Shown here: positions 8,531 to 17,486 of the stretch, one piece after another
How positions within the stretch are numbered: position 1 is the stretch's first letter
Layout of the letters: every line of letters starts with the position of its first letter
Assembly: GCA_963559135.1 (NCBI GenBank)
Contig: CAUWJP010000023.1
Span: 1 to 52,921 of the forward strand
Source of the DNA: Sellimonas sp963559135
GTDB lineage: Bacteria > Bacillota > Clostridia > Lachnospirales > Lachnospiraceae
Length of the DNA: 52,921 nt
Direction of reading: 5' to 3'
The notes under the pieces: generated by a model
Database searches by the model: none
Told to the model about the DNA's origin: nothing
Seen by the model: the letters and a program-made list of their open reading frames with translations, nothing else
Position numbers and translations under genes: made by a program

Positions 8531-10075
8531 ATGAAGAAAAACGAAAAAATGCCGGAAGAGGAACTTCGGTTTTCGGATCAGGATCATACAACGGACAGTA
8601 AAAGTGAAATGACAAGAAAGACAAGAATTAAACATAGACGGGGACCAAGAAAGAAGAAAGAAAAACGCCGGATGTCTAAGGCGGCAAAGAAACGGATCGC
8701 GATTGTCTGCGGCAGTATTGTCGGAACTATAGCGGTCGTTTATTTTGGCGGAGTGATCTTTTTCCAGAGCCATTTTTATCTGGGAACGACGATCAATGGT
8801 AACAGTTTTTCGCTCAGAAGCGTTCATGATGCGGAAAATTACATGGCAGAGCAGGTTGCTGGTTACACATTGACATTACAAGAAAAAGAAGGAGAGACGG
8901 AAACGATCTCTGGTAAAGATATTGGCATTTCCTATCAGGAGAGCGGTGCACTTGAGAAGGTTAAAGAGGAGCAGAATCCATTCCTTTGGCCGACAGCACT
9001 GTGGACGAAATCCGATGTTACTGCGGAGATTGGAATTGAATATGACGAAGCAAAGCTGGAAAGTCTTGTTTCTATGCTGAAGTGTGTGACTTCTGAAGGC
9101 CAGACTGCCTCAGAGAATGCCCAGCCGGTATATGATGGAAACCAGTTCGTCATCCAAGAGGAAGTGGTCGGGAACCAGGTGGATCAGGAGACACTTCTGC
9201 AGAAGGTAAAAGTGGCGGTAAGCGGATTTAATCAGGAGATGAATCTGGAGACAGAAGGGTGCTACATTACACCGACGTACACGAAAGATTCTCCGGAAGT
9301 GCAGACCGCTGTCGATACCATGAACAAATATCTCCAGAGCAAAATTACATACGACCTGTCGCCAAAGACAGAGGTGGTAGATAAAACACTCATTTCTCAG
9401 TGGCTGACAGTTGATGAAAACATGCAGGTGACATTTAATACCGATCAGGTGAATGCCTATATTGCACAGCTTGCTACAAAGTATAATACGGTCGGAACGA
9501 CAAGAACATTTGTATCAGGCCGTGGAGATACGGTTCAGGTATCCGGAGGAGATTTTGGCTGGTATTTAAATCAGAAAGATGAATATGCGGCCTTGGTTGC
9601 CAATATTGAGAGCGGTGAGGAAGTCTCAAGGGAGCCGAAGTGGTCCAGAAGAGGAGCGGATCATGGAGACGACAATGATTATGGTAACACCTATGCAGAA
9701 GTGGATCTGACGACACAGAAATTCTGGTTCTTCCAGGATGGAAAGGTGATCATGAACTGTGACATTGTCAGCGGAAAACCAAATGGGGAAGATGATACAC
9801 CTCAGGGAAGCTACGACTTGACTTACAAGACAAAAAATGCGGTACTCCGGGGAGAACTGCTTGCAAACGGAAAGTATTCCTATGAGTCTCCGGTAGCATT
9901 TTGGATGCCTTTTAATGGAGATATCGGATTCCACGATGCATCCTGGCAGACGAACTTCGGAGGAGACTGGTACCTGACACACGGTTCCCACGGATGTATC
10001 AATATGAAATACGATGATGCGGCAAAGCTTTATGATCTGATCAATGAGACGACACCGATCATCTGTCATTTCTAA
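8531..10075 (+). CDS. L,D-transpeptidase (YkuD) with peptidoglycan-binding domain
   Basis: L,D-transpeptidases form 3-3 cross-links in peptidoglycan or attach proteins to it. After a strongly basic cytoplasmic N terminus (about residues 1-55), a single membrane helix (about 56-79) anchors the protein, leaving the rest outside. The middle region resembles the putative peptidoglycan-binding domain often paired with YkuD. The catalytic domain spans about residues 390-514, with THGSHGCINM holding the catalytic Cys and preceding His. The length of 514 aa is usual for clostridial members. AAGGGG lies 10 bases before ATG 8531. A -10 TATAAT is at 8486-8491 but has only a poor -35. Confidence 0.9.
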   Translation: MKKNEKMPEEELRFSDQDHTTDSKSEMTRKTRIKHRRGPRKKKEKRRMSKAAKKRIAIVCGSIVGTIAVVYFGGVIFFQSHFYLGTTINGNSFSLRSVHDAENYMAEQVAGYTLTLQEKEGETETISGKDIGISYQESGALEKVKEEQNPFLWPTALWTKSDVTAEIGIEYDEAKLESLVSMLKCVTSEGQTASENAQPVYDGNQFVIQEEVVGNQVDQETLLQKVKVAVSGFNQEMNLETEGCYITPTYTKDSPEVQTAVDTMNKYLQSKITYDLSPKTEVVDKTLISQWLTVDENMQVTFNTDQVNAYIAQLATKYNTVGTTRTFVSGRGDTVQVSGGDFGWYLNQKDEYAALVANIESGEEVSREPKWSRRGADHGDDNDYGNTYAEVDLTTQKFWFFQDGKVIMNCDIVSGKPNGEDDTPQGSYDLTYKTKNAVLRGELLANGKYSYESPVAFWMPFNGDIGFHDASWQTNFGGDWYLTHGSHGCINMKYDDAAKLYDLINETTPIICHF

Positions 10076-10102
10076 ACCAGATTTTAGAACGGAGCAAAAA
10101 AC

Positions 10103-11239
10103 ATGTATGAATTATTAAAAAGAGACGGCCTCGCAAAAAGAGGCCGTTTTACAACGGTACACGGTGTTGTTGAAACGCCGGTGTTTATGAATGTGGGGAC
10201 AGCTGCGGCCATCAAGGGAGCAGTGTCTACTGATGATTTAAGAGAAATCAAAACGCAGGTAGAACTTTCGAATACCTATCATCTCCACGTAAGACCGGGC
10301 GATGAAGTGGTAAAAAAGCTTGGAGGCTTACATAAGTTTATGGTATGGGACAAGCCGATTCTGACAGATTCTGGCGGATTTCAGGTTTTTTCTCTTGCAG
10401 GTCTTCGGAAGATTAAGGAGGAGGGAGTGCATTTCCACTCCCATATTGATGGAAAGAAGATTTTCATGGGGCCGGAGGAGAGCATGCAGATACAGTCAAA
10501 TCTGGCATCTACCATCGCAATGGCGTTTGACGAGTGCCCGGCAAGCACAAAAGACAGGGATTATATTGAGCGCTCTGTCGCAAGAACAGCACGGTGGCTT
10601 CGGAGATGTAAGGCGGAGATGGAACGCCTGAACAGTCTTCCGGATACGATCAATCCACATCAGATGTTGTTTGGAATCAATCAGGGTGGAATTCTGGAGG
10701 ATGTGCGGATTGCCCACGCGCAGGAAATTGCGGAGCTGGATCTTCCGGGTTATGCTATCGGAGGACTTGCAGTAGGAGAATCCCATGAGGAAATGTACAG
10801 GATTCTGGATGCTGTTGTTCCGCATCTGCCGCTTGAGAAACCGACTTACCTGATGGGAGTCGGAACTCCGGCAAATATTCTGGAGGCAGTGGATCGGGGC
10901 GTAGACTTCTTCGACTGTGTTTACCCGACACGAAACGGCCGGCACGGCCATGTGTACACAAACCATGGGAAACTGAATCTTTTTAATGCCAAATATGAAC
11001 TGGACGACCGCCCGATCGAGGAAGGATGCGGATGTCCGGTATGCCAGAAATATTCCAGAGCCTATATCCGCCATCTTCTGAAAGCAAAAGAGATGCTCGG
11101 TATGCGGTTCTGCGTACTTCACAATCTGTATTTTTATAATACCATGATGGAAGAAATCCGTGCTGCCATCGAAGAAGGTCGCTACAAAGAATATAAAAAG
11201 CAGAAACTGGCTGGAATGGCACAGGGCCAGAAAGGATAA
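10103..11239 (+). CDS. tgt: tRNA-guanine transglycosylase
   Basis: Tgt exchanges guanine 34 in the anticodons of tRNA Asn, Asp, His and Tyr for a queuine precursor. The substrate-binding loops are visible (LSNTYHLHVRPG, DSGGFQVFSL, MAFDECP), as is the nucleophile region FDCVYPTRNGRHG. The C-terminal zinc site CGCPVC followed by a distal His (LHNLYFY) is intact. The length of 378 aa is standard. CGGAG eight bases upstream supports ATG 10103. yajC follows, as in many bacteria where tgt and yajC are neighbours, although a separate promoter for yajC is also seen. Confidence 0.96.
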   Translation: MYELLKRDGLAKRGRFTTVHGVVETPVFMNVGTAAAIKGAVSTDDLREIKTQVELSNTYHLHVRPGDEVVKKLGGLHKFMVWDKPILTDSGGFQVFSLAGLRKIKEEGVHFHSHIDGKKIFMGPEESMQIQSNLASTIAMAFDECPASTKDRDYIERSVARTARWLRRCKAEMERLNSLPDTINPHQMLFGINQGGILEDVRIAHAQEIAELDLPGYAIGGLAVGESHEEMYRILDAVVPHLPLEKPTYLMGVGTPANILEAVDRGVDFFDCVYPTRNGRHGHVYTNHGKLNLFNAKYELDDRPIEEGCGCPVCQKYSRAYIRHLLKAKEMLGMRFCVLHNLYFYNTMMEEIRAAIEEGRYKEYKKQKLAGMAQGQKG

Positions 11240-11264
11240 AACCTGATAAAATTCCCAAAAGTAC

Positions 11265-11293
11265 TTGATGAAATGGGAAAAATTGTGTATGAT
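11265..11293 (+). promoter_or_regulatory. Sigma-A promoter of yajC
   Basis: TTGATG and TATGAT are separated by 17 bases. The pair lies between the tgt stop and yajC, about 35 bases before its start codon. Confidence 0.65.
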
Positions 11294-11328
11294 AGCAATA
11301 GTGTTTAGCTAGAAATTAGGAGGAAAGA

Positions 11329-11658
11329 ATGATGGAATACACATTACTTGCAGAGTCAAGCGGTAGCCTTTTCGCAAACCCGCTGTTTTTGATTCTTTTC
11401 TATGTAGTTGTTCTTGGCGGACTCTGGTATATCCTGATGAGACCACAGAAAAAAGAGCAGAAAAGAGTAGCAGCGATGATTGCTGACATGGAAGTTGGAG
11501 ATACCGTTCTGACGACAAGCGGATTTTACGGTGTAGTCATCGACATCACAGAAGAAGATGTGATCGTAGAGTTCGGAAACAATAAAAACTGTCGTATCCC
11601 GATGCAGAAAGCTGCTATTATGCAGGTAGAAAAGCCGGGTGCAGGAGAGACAAAATAG
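11329..11658 (+). CDS. yajC: Preprotein translocase subunit YajC
   Basis: YajC is a small single-pass membrane protein that accompanies SecDF in the Sec export machinery. A hydrophobic helix (about residues 18-40) is followed by the diagnostic YILMRPQKKEQKR stretch and a short soluble domain with GDTVLTTSG. The length of 109 aa is typical. AGGAGGAAAGA precedes two adjacent ATGs (11329 and 11332); either may start translation. No secD or secF gene lies next to it here. A strong terminator follows. Confidence 0.93.
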   Translation: MMEYTLLAESSGSLFANPLFLILFYVVVLGGLWYILMRPQKKEQKRVAAMIADMEVGDTVLTTSGFYGVVIDITEEDVIVEFGNNKNCRIPMQKAAIMQVEKPGAGETK

Positions 11659-11680
11659 TATAACATAGTGACAGGAAAAG

Positions 11681-11710
11681 CAGATTCCTTTTAGAGGGGT
11701 CTGTTTTTTT
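11681..11710 (+). terminator. Rho-independent terminator after yajC
   Basis: CAGATTCC (11681-11688) pairs with GGGGTCTG (11696-11703) as eight base pairs including two G-U pairs, with a 7-base loop. Seven T residues follow at once. Confidence 0.85.
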
Positions 11711-11787
11711 GTGCGCAAAAAAAGGACCGGGATATACTTACATGAAAAGGAAAACGATCGGAAAAATCACTTTTACGCGGTAAAGGG

Positions 11788-11816
11788 TTGAAACAAAAAC
11801 AAAAATATTATATGAT
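11788..11816 (+). promoter_or_regulatory. Sigma-A promoter of the leuB-ilvD-ilvB operon
   Basis: TTGAAA and TATGAT are separated by exactly 17 bases, 32 bases before the leuB start. I see no T-box or leader peptide between this promoter and leuB, so amino-acid control, if any, must act otherwise. Confidence 0.7.
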
Positions 11817-11848
11817 ATTCTGTAACAGATTTTCTGGGAGGGATAGCA

Positions 11849-12937
11849 ATGAATTTAAACATCGGAATTATAAAGGGAGAAGGAATCGGCCCGGAAATTG
11901 TAACGGAGGCCATGAAGGTTCTGGATAAAGTAGGAGAGATATACGGACATACATGCGATTATACGGAGCTTCTTTTAGGAGGTGCGTCCATTGATGTGTA
12001 CGGTGTACCGCTCACAGATGAGACGGTGGAAAAGGCAAAAGCATGTGACGCTGTGCTGATGGGGTCCATCGGAGGCGATGCAAAGACTTCCCCATGGTAT
12101 CAGCTGGAGCCTTCCAAAAGACCGGAGGCGGGGCTGCTTCGAATCCGTAAGGAGCTTGGTCTGTTTGCTAATTTGAGACCGGCTGTGCTCTATGAGGAGC
12201 TGGAGGGGGCATGTCCTCTGAAATCGGAACTCACCAAAGGAGGATTTGATTTTATGATCATGAGAGAGCTGACAGGCGGCCTGTATTTTGGTGAGAGAAA
12301 GACAGAAGAAAAGGACGGAGTCATGACCGCGATGGACACACTTTCCTATAATGAGAATGAAATCCGCAGGATTGCAAAGCGTGCATTTGATATTGCCGAG
12401 AAACGTTCCCGAAAGGTAACAAGTGTCGATAAAGCAAATGTACTGGATTCCTCCAGACTGTGGAGAAAGGTGACAGAAGAGGTGGCAGTAGAGTATCCGG
12501 ATGTGACACTGGAACATATGCTCGTTGATAACTGTGCGATGCAGATCGTAAAAAATCCGAAGCAGTTCGATGTGATTCTGACAGAGAATATGTTTGGAGA
12601 TATTTTATCCGATGAAGCTAGCATGGTGACAGGATCCATCGGAATGCTTGCAAGTGCAAGCCTTAATGACAGCAAATTCGGCTTATATGAACCAAGCGGA
12701 GGATCTGCGCCGGACATTGCAGGAAAAGGAATCGCAAATCCGATTGCCACGATTCTTTCCGCGGCAATGATGCTTCGTTTCTCTTTTGATCTTGACAAGG
12801 AAGCAGACGCGGTAGAACAGGCAGTGGATCAGGTATTGAAAGATGGATATCGGACAGGAGATATCATGTCGGAAGGATGTACACAAGTAGGAACCAGGGA
12901 AATGGGAGACCTGATCTGTGCAAGAATTCAGGCATAA
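11849..12937 (+). CDS. leuB: 3-isopropylmalate dehydrogenase
   Basis: LeuB oxidatively decarboxylates 3-isopropylmalate with NAD in leucine synthesis. Typical segments include GEGIGPE at the N terminus, GSIGGD with RPEAGLLRIRKELGLFANLRP (substrate arginines), the VDKANVLDSSRLWR motif near residue 190, and the metal-binding NMFGDILSDEAS. The ending GSAPDIAGKGIANP is also standard. At 362 aa it has the usual length. GGGAGGGA precedes ATG 11849. ilvD starts 38 bases downstream; leuA, leuC and leuD are not in this window. Confidence 0.94.
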   Translation: MNLNIGIIKGEGIGPEIVTEAMKVLDKVGEIYGHTCDYTELLLGGASIDVYGVPLTDETVEKAKACDAVLMGSIGGDAKTSPWYQLEPSKRPEAGLLRIRKELGLFANLRPAVLYEELEGACPLKSELTKGGFDFMIMRELTGGLYFGERKTEEKDGVMTAMDTLSYNENEIRRIAKRAFDIAEKRSRKVTSVDKANVLDSSRLWRKVTEEVAVEYPDVTLEHMLVDNCAMQIVKNPKQFDVILTENMFGDILSDEASMVTGSIGMLASASLNDSKFGLYEPSGGSAPDIAGKGIANPIATILSAAMMLRFSFDLDKEADAVEQAVDQVLKDGYRTGDIMSEGCTQVGTREMGDLICARIQA

Positions 12938-12975
12938 TAACTATAGAACATAGAGGAAGGACAGGAGGAAGAAAC

Positions 12976-14646
12976 ATGAGAAGTGATACTGTAACAAAAG
13001 GAAGCCAGCAGGCGCCGCACCGTTCCCTGATGAATGCACTGGGACTGACAAGGAAAGAGATGGAGAGACCGCTTGTAGGAATCGTAAGCTCATACAATGA
13101 GATTGTGCCGGGACATATGAATCTGGACAAGATTGTGGAGGCAGTCAAAATGGGCGTTGCAATGGCAGGAGGAACCCCGATTGTATTTCCTGCAATTGCA
13201 GTCTGTGACGGAATTGCTATGGGACATATAGGAATGAAATATTCTCTTGTAACGAGAGATCTGATTGCGGATTCTACGGAGGCAATGGCTCTTGCCCATC
13301 AGTTTGATGCCCTTGTCATGGTACCGAACTGTGATAAAAATGTGCCGGGGCTTCTGATGGCAGCGGCACGGATTAATATTCCGACCATTTTCATCAGCGG
13401 TGGCCCAATGCTTGCTGGACATGTCAAAGGAGAGAAGAGAAGTCTTTCCAGTATGTTTGAGGCGGTTGGAGCTTATGCAGCCGGATCAATTACGGAAGAA
13501 GAGCTGGATGAGTTTGAATGTAAGGTCTGCCCGACATGTGGTTCCTGTTCTGGAATGTATACGGCCAATAGTATGAACTGTCTGACCGAGGTGCTTGGAA
13601 TGGGCTTAAAGGGCAATGGTACAATCCCGGCAGTTTACTCTGAGAGAATCCGTCTCGCAAAACATGCGGGCATGCAGGTGATGGAGCTTTGGAGAAAAAA
13701 TATCTGTCCTCGCGACATTATGACAAAGGAAGCTATTTTAAATGCCCTGACAGTGGATATGGCCCTTGGATGCTCAACAAACAGTATGCTTCATCTTCCG
13801 GCAATTGCCCATGAGATCGGAATGGACTTTGAGATTGAGTTTGCAAACGGAATCAGTGAGAAAACACCAAACCTGTGTCATCTGGCACCGGCAGGTCCGA
13901 CTTATATTGAAGACCTCAACGAAGCAGGCGGCGTTTACGCAGTTATGAATGAGCTGGACAAAAAAGGCCTGCTTTATACAGACTGCATGACTGTATCCGG
14001 AAAAACGGTGAAAGAAAATATAGCAGGATGTATCAATAAAAATCCGGAAGTCATAAGACCGGTAGATCACCCATATAGTGAGACGGGAGGCCTTGCCGTT
14101 CTGAAAGGAAACCTGGCACCGGATGGAAGCGTGGTAAAACGTTCGGCGGTAGTAGAGGAAATGATGGTTCATGAAGGACCAGCCAGAGTCTTTGACTGTG
14201 AAGATGATGCAATTAAGGCTATTAAAGGTGGAGAGATTCATCCGGGCGATGTAGTAGTCATCCGTTATGTAGGGCCAAAAGGCGGCCCTGGAATGCCGGA
14301 GATGCTTAATCCGACATCAGCAATCGCAGGAATGGGACTTGGATCCAGCGTTGCACTGATTACAGATGGACGATTCTCAGGGGCATCCAGAGGAGCATCC
14401 ATTGGGCATGTATCACCAGAGGCAGCAGTAGGCGGACCGATTGCACTCGTTGAAGAAGGAGATATCATTAAAATTGATATTCCAGGACTGAAACTGGAAC
14501 TGGATGTTCCGGAAGAGGAAATGGAAAGAAGACGCAAGGCATGGCAGCCGAAAGAGCCGGAGATCAAGACCGGCTATCTGGCACGGTATGCGTCAATGGT
14601 AACAAGCGGAAACAGAGGCGCGATCCTGGAAATTCCGAAAAACTAA
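12976..14646 (+). CDS. ilvD: Dihydroxy-acid dehydratase
   Basis: IlvD dehydrates 2,3-dihydroxy acids to the 2-oxo acids that precede valine and isoleucine, using an iron-sulfur cluster. Cluster cysteines appear in VPNCDKNVPG and in CPTCGSCSGMYTANSM, and the family signature CDGIAMGH is present. The C-terminal DGRFSGASRG motif closes the active site. The length of 556 aa is usual. ATG 12976 was chosen because AGGAGGAAGAAAC precedes it; the open frame upstream overlaps leuB and has no support. Confidence 0.95.
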   Translation: MRSDTVTKGSQQAPHRSLMNALGLTRKEMERPLVGIVSSYNEIVPGHMNLDKIVEAVKMGVAMAGGTPIVFPAIAVCDGIAMGHIGMKYSLVTRDLIADSTEAMALAHQFDALVMVPNCDKNVPGLLMAAARINIPTIFISGGPMLAGHVKGEKRSLSSMFEAVGAYAAGSITEEELDEFECKVCPTCGSCSGMYTANSMNCLTEVLGMGLKGNGTIPAVYSERIRLAKHAGMQVMELWRKNICPRDIMTKEAILNALTVDMALGCSTNSMLHLPAIAHEIGMDFEIEFANGISEKTPNLCHLAPAGPTYIEDLNEAGGVYAVMNELDKKGLLYTDCMTVSGKTVKENIAGCINKNPEVIRPVDHPYSETGGLAVLKGNLAPDGSVVKRSAVVEEMMVHEGPARVFDCEDDAIKAIKGGEIHPGDVVVIRYVGPKGGPGMPEMLNPTSAIAGMGLGSSVALITDGRFSGASRGASIGHVSPEAAVGGPIALVEEGDIIKIDIPGLKLELDVPEEEMERRRKAWQPKEPEIKTGYLARYASMVTSGNRGAILEIPKN

Positions 14647-14664
14647 ACGAAAGGAAGAAGAGCA

Positions 14665-16347
14665 ATGAAGCTTACGGGAGCAGAAATTGTAATAGAATGT
14701 TTAAAAGAACAGGGTGTGGATACCGTATTCGGATATCCGGGCGGCGCAATTTTGAATGTATACGATGCGCTGTATAAGCACCAGAACGAGATCCGGCACA
14801 TCCTGACTTCCCATGAGCAGGGGGCGGCCCATGCAGCGGACGGCTATGCTAGAGCAACGGGAAAAGTCGGTGTATGTCTGGCTACAAGCGGACCGGGAGC
14901 AACGAATCTTGTGACCGGTATTGCAACAGCTTATATGGATTCTATTCCGGTGGTGGCAATCACATGCAACGTCGGAGTTTCTCTTCTTGGAAAAGATAGT
15001 TTCCAGGAAATCGATATTGCGGGAGTCACCATGCCGATTACTAAGCATAACTATATTGTAAAAGATGTCAATAAACTGGCTGAAACCATCCGGAAAGCAT
15101 TCCGGATTGCCCGCCGGGGACGTCCGGGCCCGGTGCTGATTGACATTCCAAAGGATGTAACATCCAATCTTGCAGAGTATGAGCCGAAAAAAATCGCACC
15201 TCCAAAGAGAAATGAAGAGGTCAATGAGGAAGAGCTTCAGACTGCGGTAGAGGTGATACAGAACTCCAAAAAGCCATATATTTTCGTAGGAGGAGGTGCA
15301 GTGCTTTCCGATGCAGACGAGGAACTTTTTGAATTTGTCAAAAAGGTGGATGCTCCGGTTGCAGACACACTGATGGGAAAGGGCGCGTTTCCGGGAACCG
15401 ATCCATACTACACCGGAATGCTTGGCATGCACGGAACAAAAACGTCGAATCACGGAGTAAGTGAGTGCGACCTTCTGATTGTAGTTGGAGCGAGATTCAG
15501 TGACCGTGTTACCGGAAATGCAGAGAAATTTGCGTCAAAGGCGAAAATATTGCAGATTGATATCGATCCGGCAGAAATGAACAAAAATGTAGTTATCACG
15601 CATGGAATTACCGGGGACGTCAAGGTCGTGCTTTCAAGGCTGAATCAGATGCTGGAGCAACAGAATCATAGTGAGTGGATTCAGACAATCGAAGCATACA
15701 AGGCAAAATATCCGATGACCTACCATCCGGACGTGTTAAGCGGACCGTTTGTCGTAGAGGAAATTTACCGACAGACGAAAGGAGACGCTATCATTGTGAC
15801 AGAAGTCGGACAGAATCAGATGTGGGCGGCGCAGTATTATAAATATCCAAAGCCGAGGACACTTCTGACATCCGGAGGACTTGGAACGATGGGGTATGGC
15901 CTTGGAGCTTCTATTGGAGCAAAATGTGCAAGGCCGGACAAATGTGTGGTCAACATCGCGGGTGATGGTTGCTTCCGGATGAATATGAATGAGATTGCAA
16001 CGGCAGCACGTTATCAGATTCCGATTATCGAAGTCATTCTGAATAATCATGTGCTGGGAATGGTCAGACAGTGGCAGGATCTGTTCTATGGAAAACGGTA
16101 TTCCGCTACCGTCCTCAACGACAATGTGGACTTTGTCAAACTTGCCGAGGCTATGGGAGCCCAAGCATACCGTGCCACGACAAGAGAGGAATTTGTCCGG
16201 ATCTTTGAGGAGGCCAGAAACGCAGAGGGTCCGGTTCTGATTGACTGTCAGATTGACTGTGATGAGAAGGTATGGCCGATGGTTGCTCCTGGAGAAGCGA
16301 TCGATCAGGTATTTGATGAGGGAGATCTAAAAGAAAAATTGAATTAA
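14665..16347 (+). CDS. ilvB: Acetolactate synthase, large subunit
   Basis: This thiamine-diphosphate enzyme condenses two pyruvates, or pyruvate with 2-oxobutyrate, at the start of branched-chain amino acid synthesis. The N-terminal TPP domain shows GYPGGAILNVYDAL with the catalytic glutamate in SHEQGAAHAADGYARATGK. The C-terminal domain carries the magnesium/TPP motif GDGCFRMNMNE. The length of 560 aa is usual. AAAGGAAG precedes the start. No gene for the regulatory small subunit IlvN follows; serC comes next. Confidence 0.93.
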   Translation: MKLTGAEIVIECLKEQGVDTVFGYPGGAILNVYDALYKHQNEIRHILTSHEQGAAHAADGYARATGKVGVCLATSGPGATNLVTGIATAYMDSIPVVAITCNVGVSLLGKDSFQEIDIAGVTMPITKHNYIVKDVNKLAETIRKAFRIARRGRPGPVLIDIPKDVTSNLAEYEPKKIAPPKRNEEVNEEELQTAVEVIQNSKKPYIFVGGGAVLSDADEELFEFVKKVDAPVADTLMGKGAFPGTDPYYTGMLGMHGTKTSNHGVSECDLLIVVGARFSDRVTGNAEKFASKAKILQIDIDPAEMNKNVVITHGITGDVKVVLSRLNQMLEQQNHSEWIQTIEAYKAKYPMTYHPDVLSGPFVVEEIYRQTKGDAIIVTEVGQNQMWAAQYYKYPKPRTLLTSGGLGTMGYGLGASIGAKCARPDKCVVNIAGDGCFRMNMNEIATAARYQIPIIEVILNNHVLGMVRQWQDLFYGKRYSATVLNDNVDFVKLAEAMGAQAYRATTREEFVRIFEEARNAEGPVLIDCQIDCDEKVWPMVAPGEAIDQVFDEGDLKEKLN

Positions 16348-16403
16348 AAATCGGACCTGCCGGGCGAAGGGGAATGTTTGGCCGGGAAACAGGGAGGAAT
16401 TAT

Positions 16404-17486
16404 ATGAGCAGAGTATATAATTTTTCGGCAGGACCAGCTGTCCTGCCGGAGGAAGTGTTACAGGAAGCCGCACAGGAGATGTTGGATTACAGAGGAACAG
16501 GAATGTCCGTCATGGAGATGAGCCACCGTTCTGCGGCGTTTGAAACGATTATACGGGATGCCGAAAGGGACATCCGGACACTTTTAAACATACCGGAAGA
16601 GTATGAGGTTCTGTTTCTTCAGGGAGGAGCATCGTTACAGTTTGCGATGATTCCGATGAATCTCATGAAACACAAAAAGGCAGACTATATTCTTACCGGG
16701 CAGTGGGCAAAGAAAGCCTGGAAGGAGGCGCAGAAGTACGGAGAGGTAACGGTAGCAGCTTCCTCAGAGGAGAAGAATTTTTCCTGTATACCGGATCTGA
16801 GTGATCTGGCTGTTTCCGAGGATGCAGATTATGTTTACATCTGTGAGAACAATACTATTTATGGGACGAAATTTCACACCCTTCCGGATACGAAGGGTAT
16901 CCCCCTTGTGGCAGATGTTTCCTCCTGTTTTCTATCCGAGCCTGTAGACATTACGAAGTACGGTATCATGTACGGCGGTGCACAGAAGAATATTGGACCG
17001 GCGGGTGTGACGATTGTGATCGTACGGAAGGATCTGATCCGGGAAGAGGTGCTTCCGGGAACCCCGACTATGATGCAGTACCAAATTCACGCTAAGGCAG
17101 GGTCTCTTTATAATACTCCGCCCGCATACGGAATATATATCTGCGGGAAGGTCTTTCGTTGGCTGCTGGATCAGGGAGGACTTTCAGGAATTCAAAAGAA
17201 GAACCAGAAAAAGGCAGCACTTTTGTACGAATATCTGGATGACAGCCGCCTGTTCTCCGGTACAGCAGCGAAGAAAGATCGTTCTTTGATGAATGTTCCA
17301 TTTGTGACTGGAGATCAGGAACTGGATACCAGATTTACAGTTGAGGCTGCAGAATATGGTCTTGTCAATCTGAAAGGACACCGGAGTGTCGGCGGCATGA
17401 GAGCAAGCATTTATAATGCCATGCCATATGAAGGTGTGGAGGCACTTGTAACATTTATGGAAAAATTTGAAAAGGAGAATCGGTAA
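16404..17486 (+). CDS. serC: Phosphoserine aminotransferase
   Basis: SerC transfers an amino group from glutamate to 3-phosphohydroxypyruvate in serine synthesis, with pyridoxal phosphate as cofactor. The N terminus YNFSAGPAVLPEEVL is diagnostic, ADVSSCFLSEP holds the cofactor-ring Asp, and YGGAQKNIGPAG has the Schiff-base lysine. The C-terminal GHRSVGGMRASIYNA segment is standard. The length is 360 aa. AGGGAGGAA supports ATG 16404 over an upstream in-frame ATG at 16374. The stop overlaps the serA start by one base (TAATG), so the two are translationally coupled. Confidence 0.95.
   Translation: MSRVYNFSAGPAVLPEEVLQEAAQEMLDYRGTGMSVMEMSHRSAAFETIIRDAERDIRTLLNIPEEYEVLFLQGGASLQFAMIPMNLMKHKKADYILTGQWAKKAWKEAQKYGEVTVAASSEEKNFSCIPDLSDLAVSEDADYVYICENNTIYGTKFHTLPDTKGIPLVADVSSCFLSEPVDITKYGIMYGGAQKNIGPAGVTIVIVRKDLIREEVLPGTPTMMQYQIHAKAGSLYNTPPAYGIYICGKVFRWLLDQGGLSGIQKKNQKKAALLYEYLDDSRLFSGTAAKKDRSLMNVPFVTGDQELDTRFTVEAAEYGLVNLKGHRSVGGMRASIYNAMPYEGVEALVTFMEKFEKENR

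Noticed and set aside
11239..11290. Terminator after tgt (TTCCCA...TGGGAA)
   Set aside because: The stem is only six base pairs, has a long loop and no T run, and overlaps the yajC promoter.
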